Source: Dyadobacter psychrotolerans (lineage in GTDB: Bacteria > Bacteroidota > Bacteroidia > Cytophagales > Spirosomataceae). From it: a stretch of 64,000 nucleotides of DNA. The position numbers and the translations under genes were made by a program. The notes beneath the pieces are model-generated. The model did no database searches. It saw nothing but the letters and a program-made list of their open reading frames with translations, and had not been told where the DNA came from. The stretch covers positions 846,903-910,902 of the forward strand of contig NZ_SMFL01000003.1 of NCBI RefSeq assembly GCF_004349265.1. Reading direction: 5' to 3'. Shown here piece after piece: positions 10,328-18,648 of the stretch (the first letter of the stretch is position 1; each line of letters begins with the position of its first letter).

Positions 10328-11059
10328 ATGTACAACTACAAAGGTTTCAAGCTGCTGGTAATCTTATTTATCACGGGAATAGCACAAACGGTATCTGCTC
10401 AGTCGGTGGATGAAATAATTGCCAAACACATTACGGCGATGGGCGGAGCAGATAAACTTTCAAAGCTGAAAAGTGTTGCTATTGTTTCCAATATGGAAGT
10501 GATGAATATGGAAATGCCTGTAAAAATCACGATTGTTCAGGACAAAGGTTTTCGCACTGAAACAACAGTACAGGGCATGACAATTATCCAGGCCACGGAT
10601 GGCGTAAAGGGATGGATGGTGAATCCTATGGCTGGAGACGGCAAGCCGGTGGAGCTACCGCAGGAAGCCGTACAACAGTATGCTTCTCAAACGGATCTTA
10701 CGGGTTTGTATAATTATAAACAAAAAGGATTGCAGCTGGCGCTTGAAGGAGAGCAGGAACTTAACGGAGCAAAGGTTTACAAGATAGTGGCGACATTAAA
10801 AAGCGGCGCAAAACAGGATAACTATATATCAAAGGATACTTATTATGTTTTGAAAGTTGTTGCAACTGTTTCAGCAAACGGCCAGAACATTACCACCGAA
10901 AATATACAGTCCGACTTTAAACAAGTGGATGGCGTTACTTTTCCCTTTTCTTCTGAGCTAACAACTTCAGCAATGCCAGGCGCGAAGGTGATCAACAAGA
11001 TCGAATCCGTTGCAGTTAATGCAAAAGTAGACGAAAGCATTTTTGCTATGCCGAAGTAA
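10328..11059 (+). CDS. Exported LolA-like outer-membrane lipoprotein-sorting-type protein
   Basis: A 243-residue exported protein with a signal peptide ending near VSAQS (about residue 26). The mature part starts VDEIIAKHITAMGGADKLSKLKS, the usual N-terminus of a Bacteroidota family annotated as outer membrane lipoprotein-sorting proteins, and is followed by beta-rich LolA/LolB-like repeats (TTVQGMTIIQATDGVKGWMVNP, VDGVTFPFSSEL). I infer a half-barrel that binds a hydrophobic ligand; it is not LolA itself. It stands alone between two terminators. Confidence 0.75.
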   Translation: MYNYKGFKLLVILFITGIAQTVSAQSVDEIIAKHITAMGGADKLSKLKSVAIVSNMEVMNMEMPVKITIVQDKGFRTETTVQGMTIIQATDGVKGWMVNPMAGDGKPVELPQEAVQQYASQTDLTGLYNYKQKGLQLALEGEQELNGAKVYKIVATLKSGAKQDNYISKDTYYVLKVVATVSANGQNITTENIQSDFKQVDGVTFPFSSELTTSAMPGAKVINKIESVAVNAKVDESIFAMPK

Positions 11060-11115
11060 TTTAGAATTAAAAATTATAAATTAAGAATATAAGTTACTGT
11101 AAAATAGCACACTAC

Positions 11116-11146
11116 AATCTCAATTGTAACTGATTGAGATTTTTTT
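11116..11146 (+). terminator. Intrinsic terminator
   Basis: AATCTCAAT and ATTGAGATT pair around an 8-nt loop and run into a T7 tract, 57 bp after the LolA-like gene. Confidence 0.82.
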
Positions 11147-11172
11147 CGTGTTATTGAAAACTTTTTTCCAAA

Positions 11173-11199
11173 TTTACATGTATATACATTAAATGTAAA
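11173..11199. repeat. Spaced inverted repeat upstream of the YceI gene
   Basis: TTTACAT and ATGTAAA are separated by 13 nt, about 25 bp before the YceI start. The position and AT-rich palindromic form would suit an operator, but no regulator gene is adjacent and function is unproven. Confidence 0.35.
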
Positions 11200-11222
11200 T
11201 ACATAAATTAATTAACACTGAT

Positions 11223-11753
11223 ATGGCAACTGCAACAACATGGGTTATTGACCCAACTCATTCCGAAATTCAATTTAAAGTTAAACACCTTGTGATCTCA
11301 ACCGTTACGGGTTCATTCAAAAGTTTTGAAGGATCTGTTGAAAGTGAAACAGAAGATTTTGAAGGTGCAAAAGTTACTTTTTCTGCGGACACTGCAAGCG
11401 TTGATACCAACCAGGCGCAGCGTGACGAACATCTTAAAGGATCAGATTTTTTCGATTCAGAAAAATATCCTAAAATTTCTTTCGCAGGAGTTTTGACCAG
11501 CACAGGTGACGAATCTTATGCTTTGAAAGGTGATTTGACTGTTAAAGATGTTACAAAACCATTTTCCTTTGATGTAGAATATGGTGGGAACATGACTGAC
11601 TTTTACGGTAACAACAAAGCTGGTTTTGAAATTACAGGTAAAATCAACCGTAAGGAATTCGGATTGGAATGGAGTGCAGTAACCGAAGCAGGTGGTGTTG
11701 TGGTTGGTGACGATGTCAAATTGATCGCTAACGTTCAGGTGGTTAAACAATAG
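11223..11753 (+). CDS. YceI family lipid-binding protein (cytoplasmic form)
   Basis: A 176-residue YceI-fold (lipocalin-like barrel) protein that in characterised members binds polyisoprenoid-type lipids. Family motifs are WVIDPTHSEIQFKVKHLVIS at the N-terminus, DTNQAQRDEHLKGSDFFDSEKYPKI in the middle and NRKEFGLEW near the C-terminus. There is no signal peptide, so unlike many YceI proteins this one appears cytoplasmic. It is a monocistronic gene preceded by an AT-rich palindrome. Confidence 0.92.
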   Translation: MATATTWVIDPTHSEIQFKVKHLVISTVTGSFKSFEGSVESETEDFEGAKVTFSADTASVDTNQAQRDEHLKGSDFFDSEKYPKISFAGVLTSTGDESYALKGDLTVKDVTKPFSFDVEYGGNMTDFYGNNKAGFEITGKINRKEFGLEWSAVTEAGGVVVGDDVKLIANVQVVKQ

Positions 11754-11824
11754 GGACGTTGTCTTACCTGACAGGTATTTGCATCATAGTCTGCCAAGGT
11801 AAGTATAAAATAATTTTAGCTACG

Positions 11825-12043
11825 TTAGCTGTTAATCATTTTCTTCCAATTCTCCGGAAGGATCTCGAAGAGATTTACTCCGCATATTTCGGATACTCTT
11901 GGATAATATTCCAATGGTATCCGTTTTTTGTTACTAAGCCAGTTGTGAACAGCCGCCTGGCTTACTTGCAGTTTAACTGCAAGTAGCGGCTGGGAATCGC
12001 CACTTTGTTGATAATAAATTCGTAATGCTTCTTCTGCGGTCAT
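11825..12043 (-). CDS. Small Cro/YdaS-like HTH DNA-binding protein
   Basis: A 72-residue helix-turn-helix protein. The core reads SQPLLAVKLQVSQAAVHNWL followed by SNKKRIPLEYYPRVSEICGV, the pattern of the Cro/YdaS family, in which the helix containing SQAAVHNW contacts DNA and the ...RIPxEYxPxIExxxG tail packs on it. Such proteins are prophage repressors or antitoxins. No integrase, toxin partner or other phage gene is visible nearby, so it is either an orphan or a relic. Its coding strand is opposite to both neighbours. Confidence 0.8.
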   Translation of the reverse strand: MTAEEALRIYYQQSGDSQPLLAVKLQVSQAAVHNWLSNKKRIPLEYYPRVSEICGVNLFEILPENWKKMINS

Positions 12044-12382
12044 ATTATACTAGTAATATTTACTAACCCAGAAGCTTTCCTAACGTTGTTCAAATATAGT
12101 AACTAATACCGCCGGCACACAACCTAAAAATAAAATAACTATACAAAGAACTGATTATCAACCTGCTAAGCTATTACACGGATCTCATTTTATTATTTTC
12201 ATAATAAAAATACTTCTATAAGTGAAATTATTATATAGGTGATAGCTCCTGAAAAAAACCCCAGTTACATTTGCGAAACAACAATAAGCACAATCTGGCC
12301 AGAGAAACGTTTATTACCTTGTGTAATTAATAATATTAAGTTATCCAGAATTAAATAAATTATTTAACAAAATCAATTAATC
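12044..12382. other. Gene-free AT-rich interval with a promoter-like element
   Basis: This divergent interval separates the Cro-like gene from the Cys-rich secreted peptide. It is strongly AT-rich. Apart from the TACATTTG element at 12266-12273 I see no gene or strong hairpin. Confidence 0.6.
12266..12273 (+). promoter_or_regulatory. Candidate -7 element (TACATTTG) for the secreted peptide
   Basis: TACATTTG fits the Bacteroidota TAnnTTTG consensus and lies about 110 bp upstream of the ATG at 12383, implying a long leader. No clear -33 element is visible. Confidence 0.4.
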
Positions 12383-12673
12383 ATGAAAAAAGTAACCTTA
12401 TCCCTCGCAATGGTTTTCATGGCATTTGTTAGCCAGGCCGCATATATTGATCAAAATTATTCTGTCCAAAACACAGCAACCGAGAATATAACAACAAATT
12501 TTATATCATCCGTTGTTATACCTGCATCAAAACCGCTCCAAATGGAATGTTTTGATTTATCATGCGCAGTAGTATGCTACAACTCTGACATAAAGAAGGA
12601 CATACAGGAGGATATGGACGGTGAATGTGATATTGAATGCGTCTTTGATACTTTGGAGGAATATCTTTGTTAG
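12383..12673 (+). CDS. Small secreted Cys-rich acidic protein, family unknown
   Basis: A 96-residue protein of unknown family. It begins with a standard signal peptide (MKKVTLSLAMVFMAFVSQAA). The last 45 residues carry six cysteines in the order C-x4-C-x3-C, then, after an acidic stretch, C-x3-C-x9-C, with the last Cys as the C-terminal residue. Six cysteines in an exported acidic domain suggest disulfides or a modified peptide, but no maturase is seen in the window. It lies just upstream of the GLPGLI pseudogene and the outer-membrane receptor-like gene on the same strand, so it may be part of that unit. A candidate promoter lies about 110 bp upstream. Confidence 0.7.
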   Translation: MKKVTLSLAMVFMAFVSQAAYIDQNYSVQNTATENITTNFISSVVIPASKPLQMECFDLSCAVVCYNSDIKKDIQEDMDGECDIECVFDTLEEYLC

Positions 12674-12682
12674 TAAGTTTCA

Positions 12683-12720
12683 CCTGGTTAATACCGGCAA
12701 AAATTGTCGGTATTAACTGG
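12683..12720. repeat. Long hairpin downstream of the secreted peptide gene
   Basis: GGTTAATACCG-G-CAA pairs with TTG-T-CGGTATTAAC around a 3-nt loop, extended by CC/GG at the ends. It lies 10 bp after the stop codon. No T-run follows on either strand, so it may be an RNA-stabilising or weak terminator hairpin. Confidence 0.6.
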
Positions 12721-12751
12721 TACAGCGTGAATACTATATGGCGCATCCGAA

Positions 12752-12785
12752 TGTCATCCTGAGCTCGCAGAAGAATGTGACAGAT
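12752..12785 (+). repeat. Degenerate copy of a GTCATCCTGAGC-type intergenic palindrome
   Basis: The segment begins TGTCATCCTGAGC and ends GAATGTGACAGAT, so TGTCA and TGACA form the outer arms. It resembles a repeat I know from intergenic DNA of many Bacteroidota genomes. The family match is from memory and the copy is imperfect. Confidence 0.4.
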
Positions 12786-12881
12786 TTAAAAAGGGGCGCA
12801 GTCGGGCAAAAAAGTTATCTTGTGATCATCACGACATCAAAATATTCGTTTTGTTAACGTGTAAGACTATACACTCAATAT

Positions 12882-13697
12882 ATGAATTTAGCAGTTATAT
12901 TTTACCTCGCCATCCATCTACTTTCGGCACCTAATTTCTAGGCTAAGTATCACCTAACTTACCATCCCGACTCCACCAACCTAGAAAGAATTCAGCAAGA
13001 GATTTTTAGTTTAACCATTAAAGAAAACAGACAGTCTTACTTTTGTTCTGAAAATTTCTCAAAAGCTGACTCTATAAGAGGCCTAATGAATTCAGGCCTT
13101 ATATCATCGCAGCAGTATATGTCCAGCCCAAAATACAGATTTCGTTCAGCGTTTATGAAGTTTATCTCAAAGAGCTATGATAGCGGCGAGAGCAGGGTAT
13201 TTGAAAAAATAGCAGCTGAGCAATTTGAATTTCGGGTTAAGAATAATCTCAAATGGGAGATTGGTACCGAAACAGATTCTATATCCGGATATGCATGTAC
13301 AAAAGCTACGACATTCCTTGGCGGCCGGCACTATGTAGCTTGGTTTACATCGGAAATCCCAATCACGGATGGCCCATATTTATTTTGGGGACTACCGGGT
13401 CTCATTGTAAAGATCAGTTATACCAAGAATCATTATGATTTTACGCTTGTACAATTTGTAGGTTACACTGGTCAAATAAAGGAATGGCCAGCGTTTGCTA
13501 ATACTCGTAAGACAATTGAGAGCACTGCTGCAAACGTTTTTGCTCATCGGGAAGAAGTACGAAAAGATCCATTAGCCGTTGTTGACAGGCTTGTTGGCCC
13601 TTTTACTGTTAATGGAGTACCTTCATCGGACAAGTCAATTAGAAATAAAAGAAGCTGGGATAACAACCCCATTGAATTGCGCGCCCCTTTGGAGTGA
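12882..13697 (+). pseudogene. GLPGLI family protein interrupted by an in-frame TAG
   Basis: Reading from ATG 12882 gives a signal peptide (MNLAVIFYLAIHLLSAPNF), then a TAG at 12939-12941, then an uninterrupted same-frame continuation AKYHLTYHPDSTNLERI... to the stop at 13697. The mature part has the family signature FWGLPGLIVKI and the usual upstream GYACTKATTFLGGRHYVAWF, so signal peptide plus mature domain add up to a full-length GLPGLI protein of about 270 codons. The first ATG after the stop (13086) would remove the signal and about 48 mature residues. A C-to-T change of CAG to TAG would explain it. It is either a recent pseudogene, a sequence error or a readthrough case. Downstream lies its usual outer-membrane partner. 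Confidence 0.85.
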
Positions 13698-13824
13698 TGG
13701 ATACTATTTATCGAACCCAAAAGATATCCAAACTAACCGTTATTATAAACCGAAACCGTTGTAGAAAAGCGACGAATATAACACTAAAATAAATGCAAAC
13801 CTTCTGCACAGTTTGATTTTCACT

Positions 13825-16467
13825 ATGAGATGTTGGTTTGTACTTTTTTTTCTTCTGCCATTCACTGCTTTTTCTAAGTCGGTATTTACAGGATCGGTAT
13901 CCGATCACCGGGCAACCTCGCTCCAAGGTATCAACATCGCCGTGCAAACACATGGGAAGTCCGGTATGATCGCATTTGCCATCTCGGACAAAGACGGAAA
14001 GTTTATAATCAGTGCATCCAATCCGTCTGATACACTTTACATCAGCGCATATGGACTGGGATACAGCACGCAACAGTTTAAAATCAGCAACAAAACACAG
14101 GAAATATTATTCAGGCTGTCTGAACAAAGTATCCAACTCCGGGAAGTCGCCATAAAACCAAACCCCATAACCCGCCATGTCGACACACTGAATTACGACG
14201 TCTCATCCTTTAAAAACCAGAGCGACCGGACCATATCAGACCTCATCCGCAAGCTGCCGGGAATTGAAATAGAACCGGGCGGAAGAATATTATACCAGGG
14301 CAATCCGATTAACAAGTATTACATCGAAGGCCTGGACCTGCTGGAAGGAAAATACAGTCTGGCCAACGAAAACCTGTCTGTCGATGCCGTATCCAAAGTT
14401 CAGGTGCTCGAAAACCATCAGCCGATACGGATTCTGGACAGTCTTGTTTTTTCCGAAAATGCGGCACTTAACATACGTTTAAAAAGCAAGGTAACTACAA
14501 CCGGCACAGCCCAGCTTGGTGCCGGCTTTGCCCCTCTGTTATGGGACGCGAAGCTTACTCCCATGATTTTTACCAAAAAGAATCAGTTTATAGCGTCATA
14601 TCAGGCCAACAATACAGGTAACGACGCAAGTACGCAGCTCCGGAATTTAACTTTTTCAAATCCGGCAAACCGGTTTGAAAACCGGCAGGATATAGTTGAT
14701 TGGGTACAGATAATTGCTTTACCTCCTCCGGACTTCCCAGCTTCGCGCTGGCTGAATAACAACATTCATGTGGGCAGTATAAATTATCTGAAACGCATAA
14801 AGAATGATTTTGATATTCGCGTTAATGCGTCCTATCTCAACGACTACCAGCAACAGCAAGGCCACACTACAACCATTTACTTTACTCCGGCTGACACAAT
14901 CAGCCTTTCCGAAAGAAAATACAACAGGTTGTTTTTTAACCGCCTTGAAACAGACATTACACTAAATAAGAACACAAAAAAAACATTTTTTAAAAACCAG
15001 TTTGCTGTTAAAAGCTCCTGGGACAAAAGCATGGGATTCGTAAAGCGAACCAGTGATTCTTTGACACAATCTACTCAAAAGCCGTCATTCATCATCAGTA
15101 ACACCCTGAATGATGTTTTTAGGGTCGGCAGTCAGCTCATCAGTTTTGATTCATTTGTTAGCTGGCTGCGGACGCCTCAGTCACTCACAGTCACACCCGG
15201 GCAGTTTGAAATGCTTTTAAGCCAGGGGAATCCATATCAGCAAATTGAACAGGAAGCTTTACAAACGGCTTTTTATACACATCATATATTGAGCCTGACA
15301 AAACGCATCCACTCTTTTACAATACTTCCGCAGGTTGGCTTTCAGATTGAAAAGAATAAGTTCGAAAGTGCTTTAATTCCAATGTCGGAAGGAAAGGAAC
15401 TTGAACCAGGCATCGCTTACAGTAACCATACCCGGTGGCAGAGATTGAAATATTACATTGGGTTAAAGACACAGTTTAATAAAATGAGCTGGCGAATCGA
15501 AATTGATGTTCCTTTCTCATACAATCGTTATGAGGTGTCTGATAAATGGCTGGACAGAGAAAGAGATCTGACGAAGCTCATTGCCGAACCGAGGATAAGT
15601 ATCAGATATGATTTCAATTCGTATCTGTCAGCCAACGGCTCTCTATCATTAAAGCATCACTTTGGAGAAATTAAGGATAGCTACTTTTGTTACCTGCTAA
15701 AAAACTACCGAACACTGGTGCGACAGGATACTCCCTTATTTCATAACAAGGCAGTAGTTTTAAACATAGGCATAAGCTATCGCAATCCGATCGTGGGCGT
15801 GTTTGGCAACGTTCATTATTCCAGAACATTAACACATCAAAATCTGCTGTATGAGACCAAAATTTCACAGCAGGGAGGAACCGAACTTTATGCAATTGAA
15901 AAAGAGAACCACCTTTTATCCAGCTCTGTTTCGTTTCAGATCGGCAAATATATCAGTGCGTTAAAAACAAACATCAGCCTTGGATCAGGTATAAATTTCA
16001 ACAGGCGCAGTCAGCTTTTAAACGGAACAGCAATTGAAGCCAAAAATCTCAGTTTTATACCCAACTTTAAAATCACCTCCAACTTTGCTGATTGGGCTGA
16101 AATCGACTATCACTACAAAGTCCTATCCTATCAAAATGAACTGGCTGATGTCAGCAGGCAGCGCTCAGTACAACACAGGCATCAGCTAAACCTCGGAGTT
16201 TATCCTTTCAAACAGGGATATATTGGAGTTCAAAATTCTGTCTTTTCAAATAATTTTGGGAATAAGGCCACTCCTCCTACGCTGTTTGCCGACCTCACAC
16301 TCCGATACACGATTAAAGAAAAAAAAATTGACATCGAAATATTTTGGAACAACGTGTTCAACACCTCTTTATTGACTACCATTTCAGCAAGCTCCTTTAC
16401 CTACTTAGAGTCTGATTATCGGTTACGCCCATCTCAGCTTCTGCTGAAATTTAAATTTTCTTATTAA
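13825..16467 (+). CDS. Outer-membrane beta-barrel protein, TonB-receptor-like with carboxypeptidase-regulatory-like N-domain
   Basis: An 880-residue surface protein. I prefer ATG 13825 to TTG 13813 because MRCWFVLFFLLPFTAFSKS is a normal signal peptide. A carboxypeptidase-regulatory-like beta-sandwich follows (about residues 20-105, with SDKDGKFIIS and YISAYGLGYS), then a plug-like domain (DTLNYDVSSFKNQSDRTISD, LIRKLPGIEI, YYIEGLDLLEGKY) and a long beta-barrel ending in FKFSY with a C-terminal aromatic, typical of outer-membrane insertion. This type is often encoded next to GLPGLI proteins, as here. Transport is not proven; no TonB box is obvious. Confidence 0.85.
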   Translation: MRCWFVLFFLLPFTAFSKSVFTGSVSDHRATSLQGINIAVQTHGKSGMIAFAISDKDGKFIISASNPSDTLYISAYGLGYSTQQFKISNKTQEILFRLSEQSIQLREVAIKPNPITRHVDTLNYDVSSFKNQSDRTISDLIRKLPGIEIEPGGRILYQGNPINKYYIEGLDLLEGKYSLANENLSVDAVSKVQVLENHQPIRILDSLVFSENAALNIRLKSKVTTTGTAQLGAGFAPLLWDAKLTPMIFTKKNQFIASYQANNTGNDASTQLRNLTFSNPANRFENRQDIVDWVQIIALPPPDFPASRWLNNNIHVGSINYLKRIKNDFDIRVNASYLNDYQQQQGHTTTIYFTPADTISLSERKYNRLFFNRLETDITLNKNTKKTFFKNQFAVKSSWDKSMGFVKRTSDSLTQSTQKPSFIISNTLNDVFRVGSQLISFDSFVSWLRTPQSLTVTPGQFEMLLSQGNPYQQIEQEALQTAFYTHHILSLTKRIHSFTILPQVGFQIEKNKFESALIPMSEGKELEPGIAYSNHTRWQRLKYYIGLKTQFNKMSWRIEIDVPFSYNRYEVSDKWLDRERDLTKLIAEPRISIRYDFNSYLSANGSLSLKHHFGEIKDSYFCYLLKNYRTLVRQDTPLFHNKAVVLNIGISYRNPIVGVFGNVHYSRTLTHQNLLYETKISQQGGTELYAIEKENHLLSSSVSFQIGKYISALKTNISLGSGINFNRRSQLLNGTAIEAKNLSFIPNFKITSNFADWAEIDYHYKVLSYQNELADVSRQRSVQHRHQLNLGVYPFKQGYIGVQNSVFSNNFGNKATPPTLFADLTLRYTIKEKKIDIEIFWNNVFNTSLLTTISASSFTYLESDYRLRPSQLLLKFKFSY

Positions 16468-16563
16468 TACAGTACTTCGATACTGCTGCTTAAATAATGT
16501 TCAGAGCTTAATCGATAATTTTGTCAATTAGTTACTATTTTTGAAGAAAAAAAGAACTCAACA

Positions 16564-17559
16564 TTGATAATCGAGACAAGAGCATATGCCCGTGCCGGGC
16601 TGCTGGGTAACCCCTCTGATGGTTTTTTTGGTAAGACAATTTCTATTTCCGTCCGCAATTTCGGTGCTTCCATTTCATTATACGAATCTCCTGAATTACA
16701 CATCGATGCGCAGCCACAGGATGTGAGCACGTTTCGCAGCATTTATCACCTGCGCGACTCCGTAAGTATGCTCGGCTACAATGGCGGTATTCCGCTCATC
16801 AAAGCCGGTATCAAGAAATTTGGCGACTACTGTGAAGCGAACAATATCCGCCTTCCCAACCGCAATTTCACTGTGAGATACAGGTCTTCCATTCCCCGTC
16901 AGGTGGGTATGTCAGGATCAAGTGCCATTGTCGTGGCGCTTTTCCGTGCGCTGATGCAATTTTACAAGGTGCAGATTCCTATTGAAATACTCCCACAGCT
17001 CGTGATGGTAACAGAAACCGAAGAACTTGGCATTACTGCCGGTTTGCAGGATCGTGTTATCCAATGTTATGAAGGCTGCGTTTATATGGATTTTGACAAA
17101 GACATGATCGCCGAAAAAGGTTACGGAAAATACGAAAGGATAAATCCTGAATTGCTTCCAAAGTTATACGTTGCCTATAATACCAACCTAAGTAAAGTTT
17201 CCGGCAAAGTTCATAGCGACGTCCGGACCCGGTTCGACCGCGGAGAACAGGACGTTATTGACACCTTGGCTGCAATTGCTAAAAAAGCAGAAGAAGGCCA
17301 AAAAGCATTACTGGAAGGACGGCCGGAAGACTTGCATAACCTGATGAATGAAAATTTTGATTTGAGATGCAAGATTTACAACGTTCCGGAATCCAACAAA
17401 AAGCTTATTAACGCGGCCAGGGCCTGCGGTGCTTCTGCTAAATTTGCAGGATCTGGCGGAACAATCATTGGTATTTACCATAATGACGACATGCTCAACC
17501 AACTTTTCGTTGAACTTAAAAAACACAATGCCAGGGTTATAAAGCCATTTGTAGTGTAA
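16564..17559 (+). CDS. GHMP kinase, glucuronokinase-like
   Basis: A 331-residue small-molecule kinase of the GHMP superfamily. The start must be TTG 16564, because the conserved N-terminus (ARAGLLGNPSDGFFGKTIS) begins only a few residues later and no ATG is available upstream in frame. The phosphate-binding loop is IPRQVGMSGSSAIVVALF near residues 108-125, and the C-terminal GHMP motif is AKFAGSGGTIIGIY. The N-terminal motif resembles plant glucuronokinase, which makes glucuronate 1-phosphate; substrate here is inferred from resemblance. A nucleotidyltransferase gene (galU) follows 125 bp downstream, which would supply the next step to a UDP-sugar. Confidence 0.8.
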   Translation: MIIETRAYARAGLLGNPSDGFFGKTISISVRNFGASISLYESPELHIDAQPQDVSTFRSIYHLRDSVSMLGYNGGIPLIKAGIKKFGDYCEANNIRLPNRNFTVRYRSSIPRQVGMSGSSAIVVALFRALMQFYKVQIPIEILPQLVMVTETEELGITAGLQDRVIQCYEGCVYMDFDKDMIAEKGYGKYERINPELLPKLYVAYNTNLSKVSGKVHSDVRTRFDRGEQDVIDTLAAIAKKAEEGQKALLEGRPEDLHNLMNENFDLRCKIYNVPESNKKLINAARACGASAKFAGSGGTIIGIYHNDDMLNQLFVELKKHNARVIKPFVV

Positions 17560-17684
17560 TAGCTGTTTTAAAATCGTCCATTGTAATTTATAATTCCATT
17601 TCTAAATAAAAAATTAACCCTGATATCTATTGAGCTAAATGCGGTCCGCCGCGTGGCCAGTAGCTAACTGCTAATTGCCAAATT

Positions 17685-18551
17685 ATGATTCGTAAAGCCG
17701 TTATACCAGCCGCCGGACTAGGAACCAGATTTCTTCCCGCAACAAAGTCGATGCCCAAGGAAATGCTGCCTATTATTGACATTCCTACTATCCAGTATGT
17801 GGTCCAGGAAGCAGTAGATTCAGGAATTGAAGATATTCTCATTATCTCAGGAAAAGGCAAGCGTGCCATCGAAGATCATTTCGACCGGAATGTTGAACTT
17901 GAAAGCCGCCTGGAAGAGAAGGAAGATCTGATGTGGTTTAATGAAATGCGCCGCCTTGCAGACATGGCTAACGTCCACTTTGTGCGTCAGAAAGAAGCCA
18001 ATGGTTTAGGTGATGCTATTTATTACGCACGCCATCATGTTGGTAACGAGCCATTTGCCGTTTTACTTGGAGATACCATTATGGACTCGGTAATTCCGGT
18101 AACACAGCAGCTTATGGACACTTATGAGCAATACGGTGGTTCTGTGATCGCAGTTGAAGAAGTGCCTGCCAATAAGGTTAACCGTTACGGAATCGTTGGT
18201 GGTAATTCGCTAAGCGATACTATCATGGAATTATCGACACTGGTAGAAAAACCTGCTATTGACCTTGCTCCTTCTAACCTTGCAATTGCAGGACGTTATA
18301 TTTTAACCCCGGAGATTTTCAGAACGATCGAACAAACACCAAAAGGCAAAAACAACGAAATTCAGCTGACTGACTCAATGCTGTTGCTTTTAAAACGCGA
18401 GAATATTTTTGCTCACCGGATCGAAGGCAAGCGACATGATATTGGTGACAAATTGGATTATTTGAAAACAACTGTTGAGTTTGCACTAAAACGTAAAGAA
18501 TTCGCTGAGCCATTCCGTAAATTCCTTCTGGAATTGCTTGCGGCAAATTAA
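17685..18551 (+). CDS. galU: UTP--glucose-1-phosphate uridylyltransferase
   Basis: A 288-residue nucleotidyltransferase that makes UDP-glucose from UTP and glucose 1-phosphate. The signature KAVIPAAGLGTRFLPATKSM followed by PKEMLPIIDIPTIQYVVQEAV fills the N-terminus; VLLGDTIMD carries the metal-binding Asp, and the C-terminal half has LVEKP and GRYILTPEIF and ends with the usual GDKLDYLKTTVEFAL. It follows the GHMP kinase on the same strand and ends at an intrinsic terminator. If the kinase is a glucuronokinase, this enzyme or a relaxed version could form UDP-glucuronate. Confidence 0.94.
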   Translation: MIRKAVIPAAGLGTRFLPATKSMPKEMLPIIDIPTIQYVVQEAVDSGIEDILIISGKGKRAIEDHFDRNVELESRLEEKEDLMWFNEMRRLADMANVHFVRQKEANGLGDAIYYARHHVGNEPFAVLLGDTIMDSVIPVTQQLMDTYEQYGGSVIAVEEVPANKVNRYGIVGGNSLSDTIMELSTLVEKPAIDLAPSNLAIAGRYILTPEIFRTIEQTPKGKNNEIQLTDSMLLLLKRENIFAHRIEGKRHDIGDKLDYLKTTVEFALKRKEFAEPFRKFLLELLAAN

Positions 18552-18581
18552 AAAAGGGCGAACAACATACCCACTGTCTTT

Positions 18582-18617
18582 AAAAGGAGTTAAGCTTTAC
18601 GCTTTGCTCCTTTTTTT
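18582..18617 (+). terminator. Intrinsic terminator after galU
   Basis: AAAAGGAG pairs with CTCCTTTT, with an inner AAGC/GCTT helix, and a T7 tract follows. It lies 31 bp after the galU stop. Confidence 0.85.
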
Positions 18618-18648
18618 GTTAATTACGGCTGCACATAACTTATAAATC

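Noticed and set aside
13086..13697. 203-residue GLPGLI protein starting at 13086
   Set aside because: This start lies inside the mature domain and lacks a signal peptide; the upstream same-frame signal and TAG explain the locus better.
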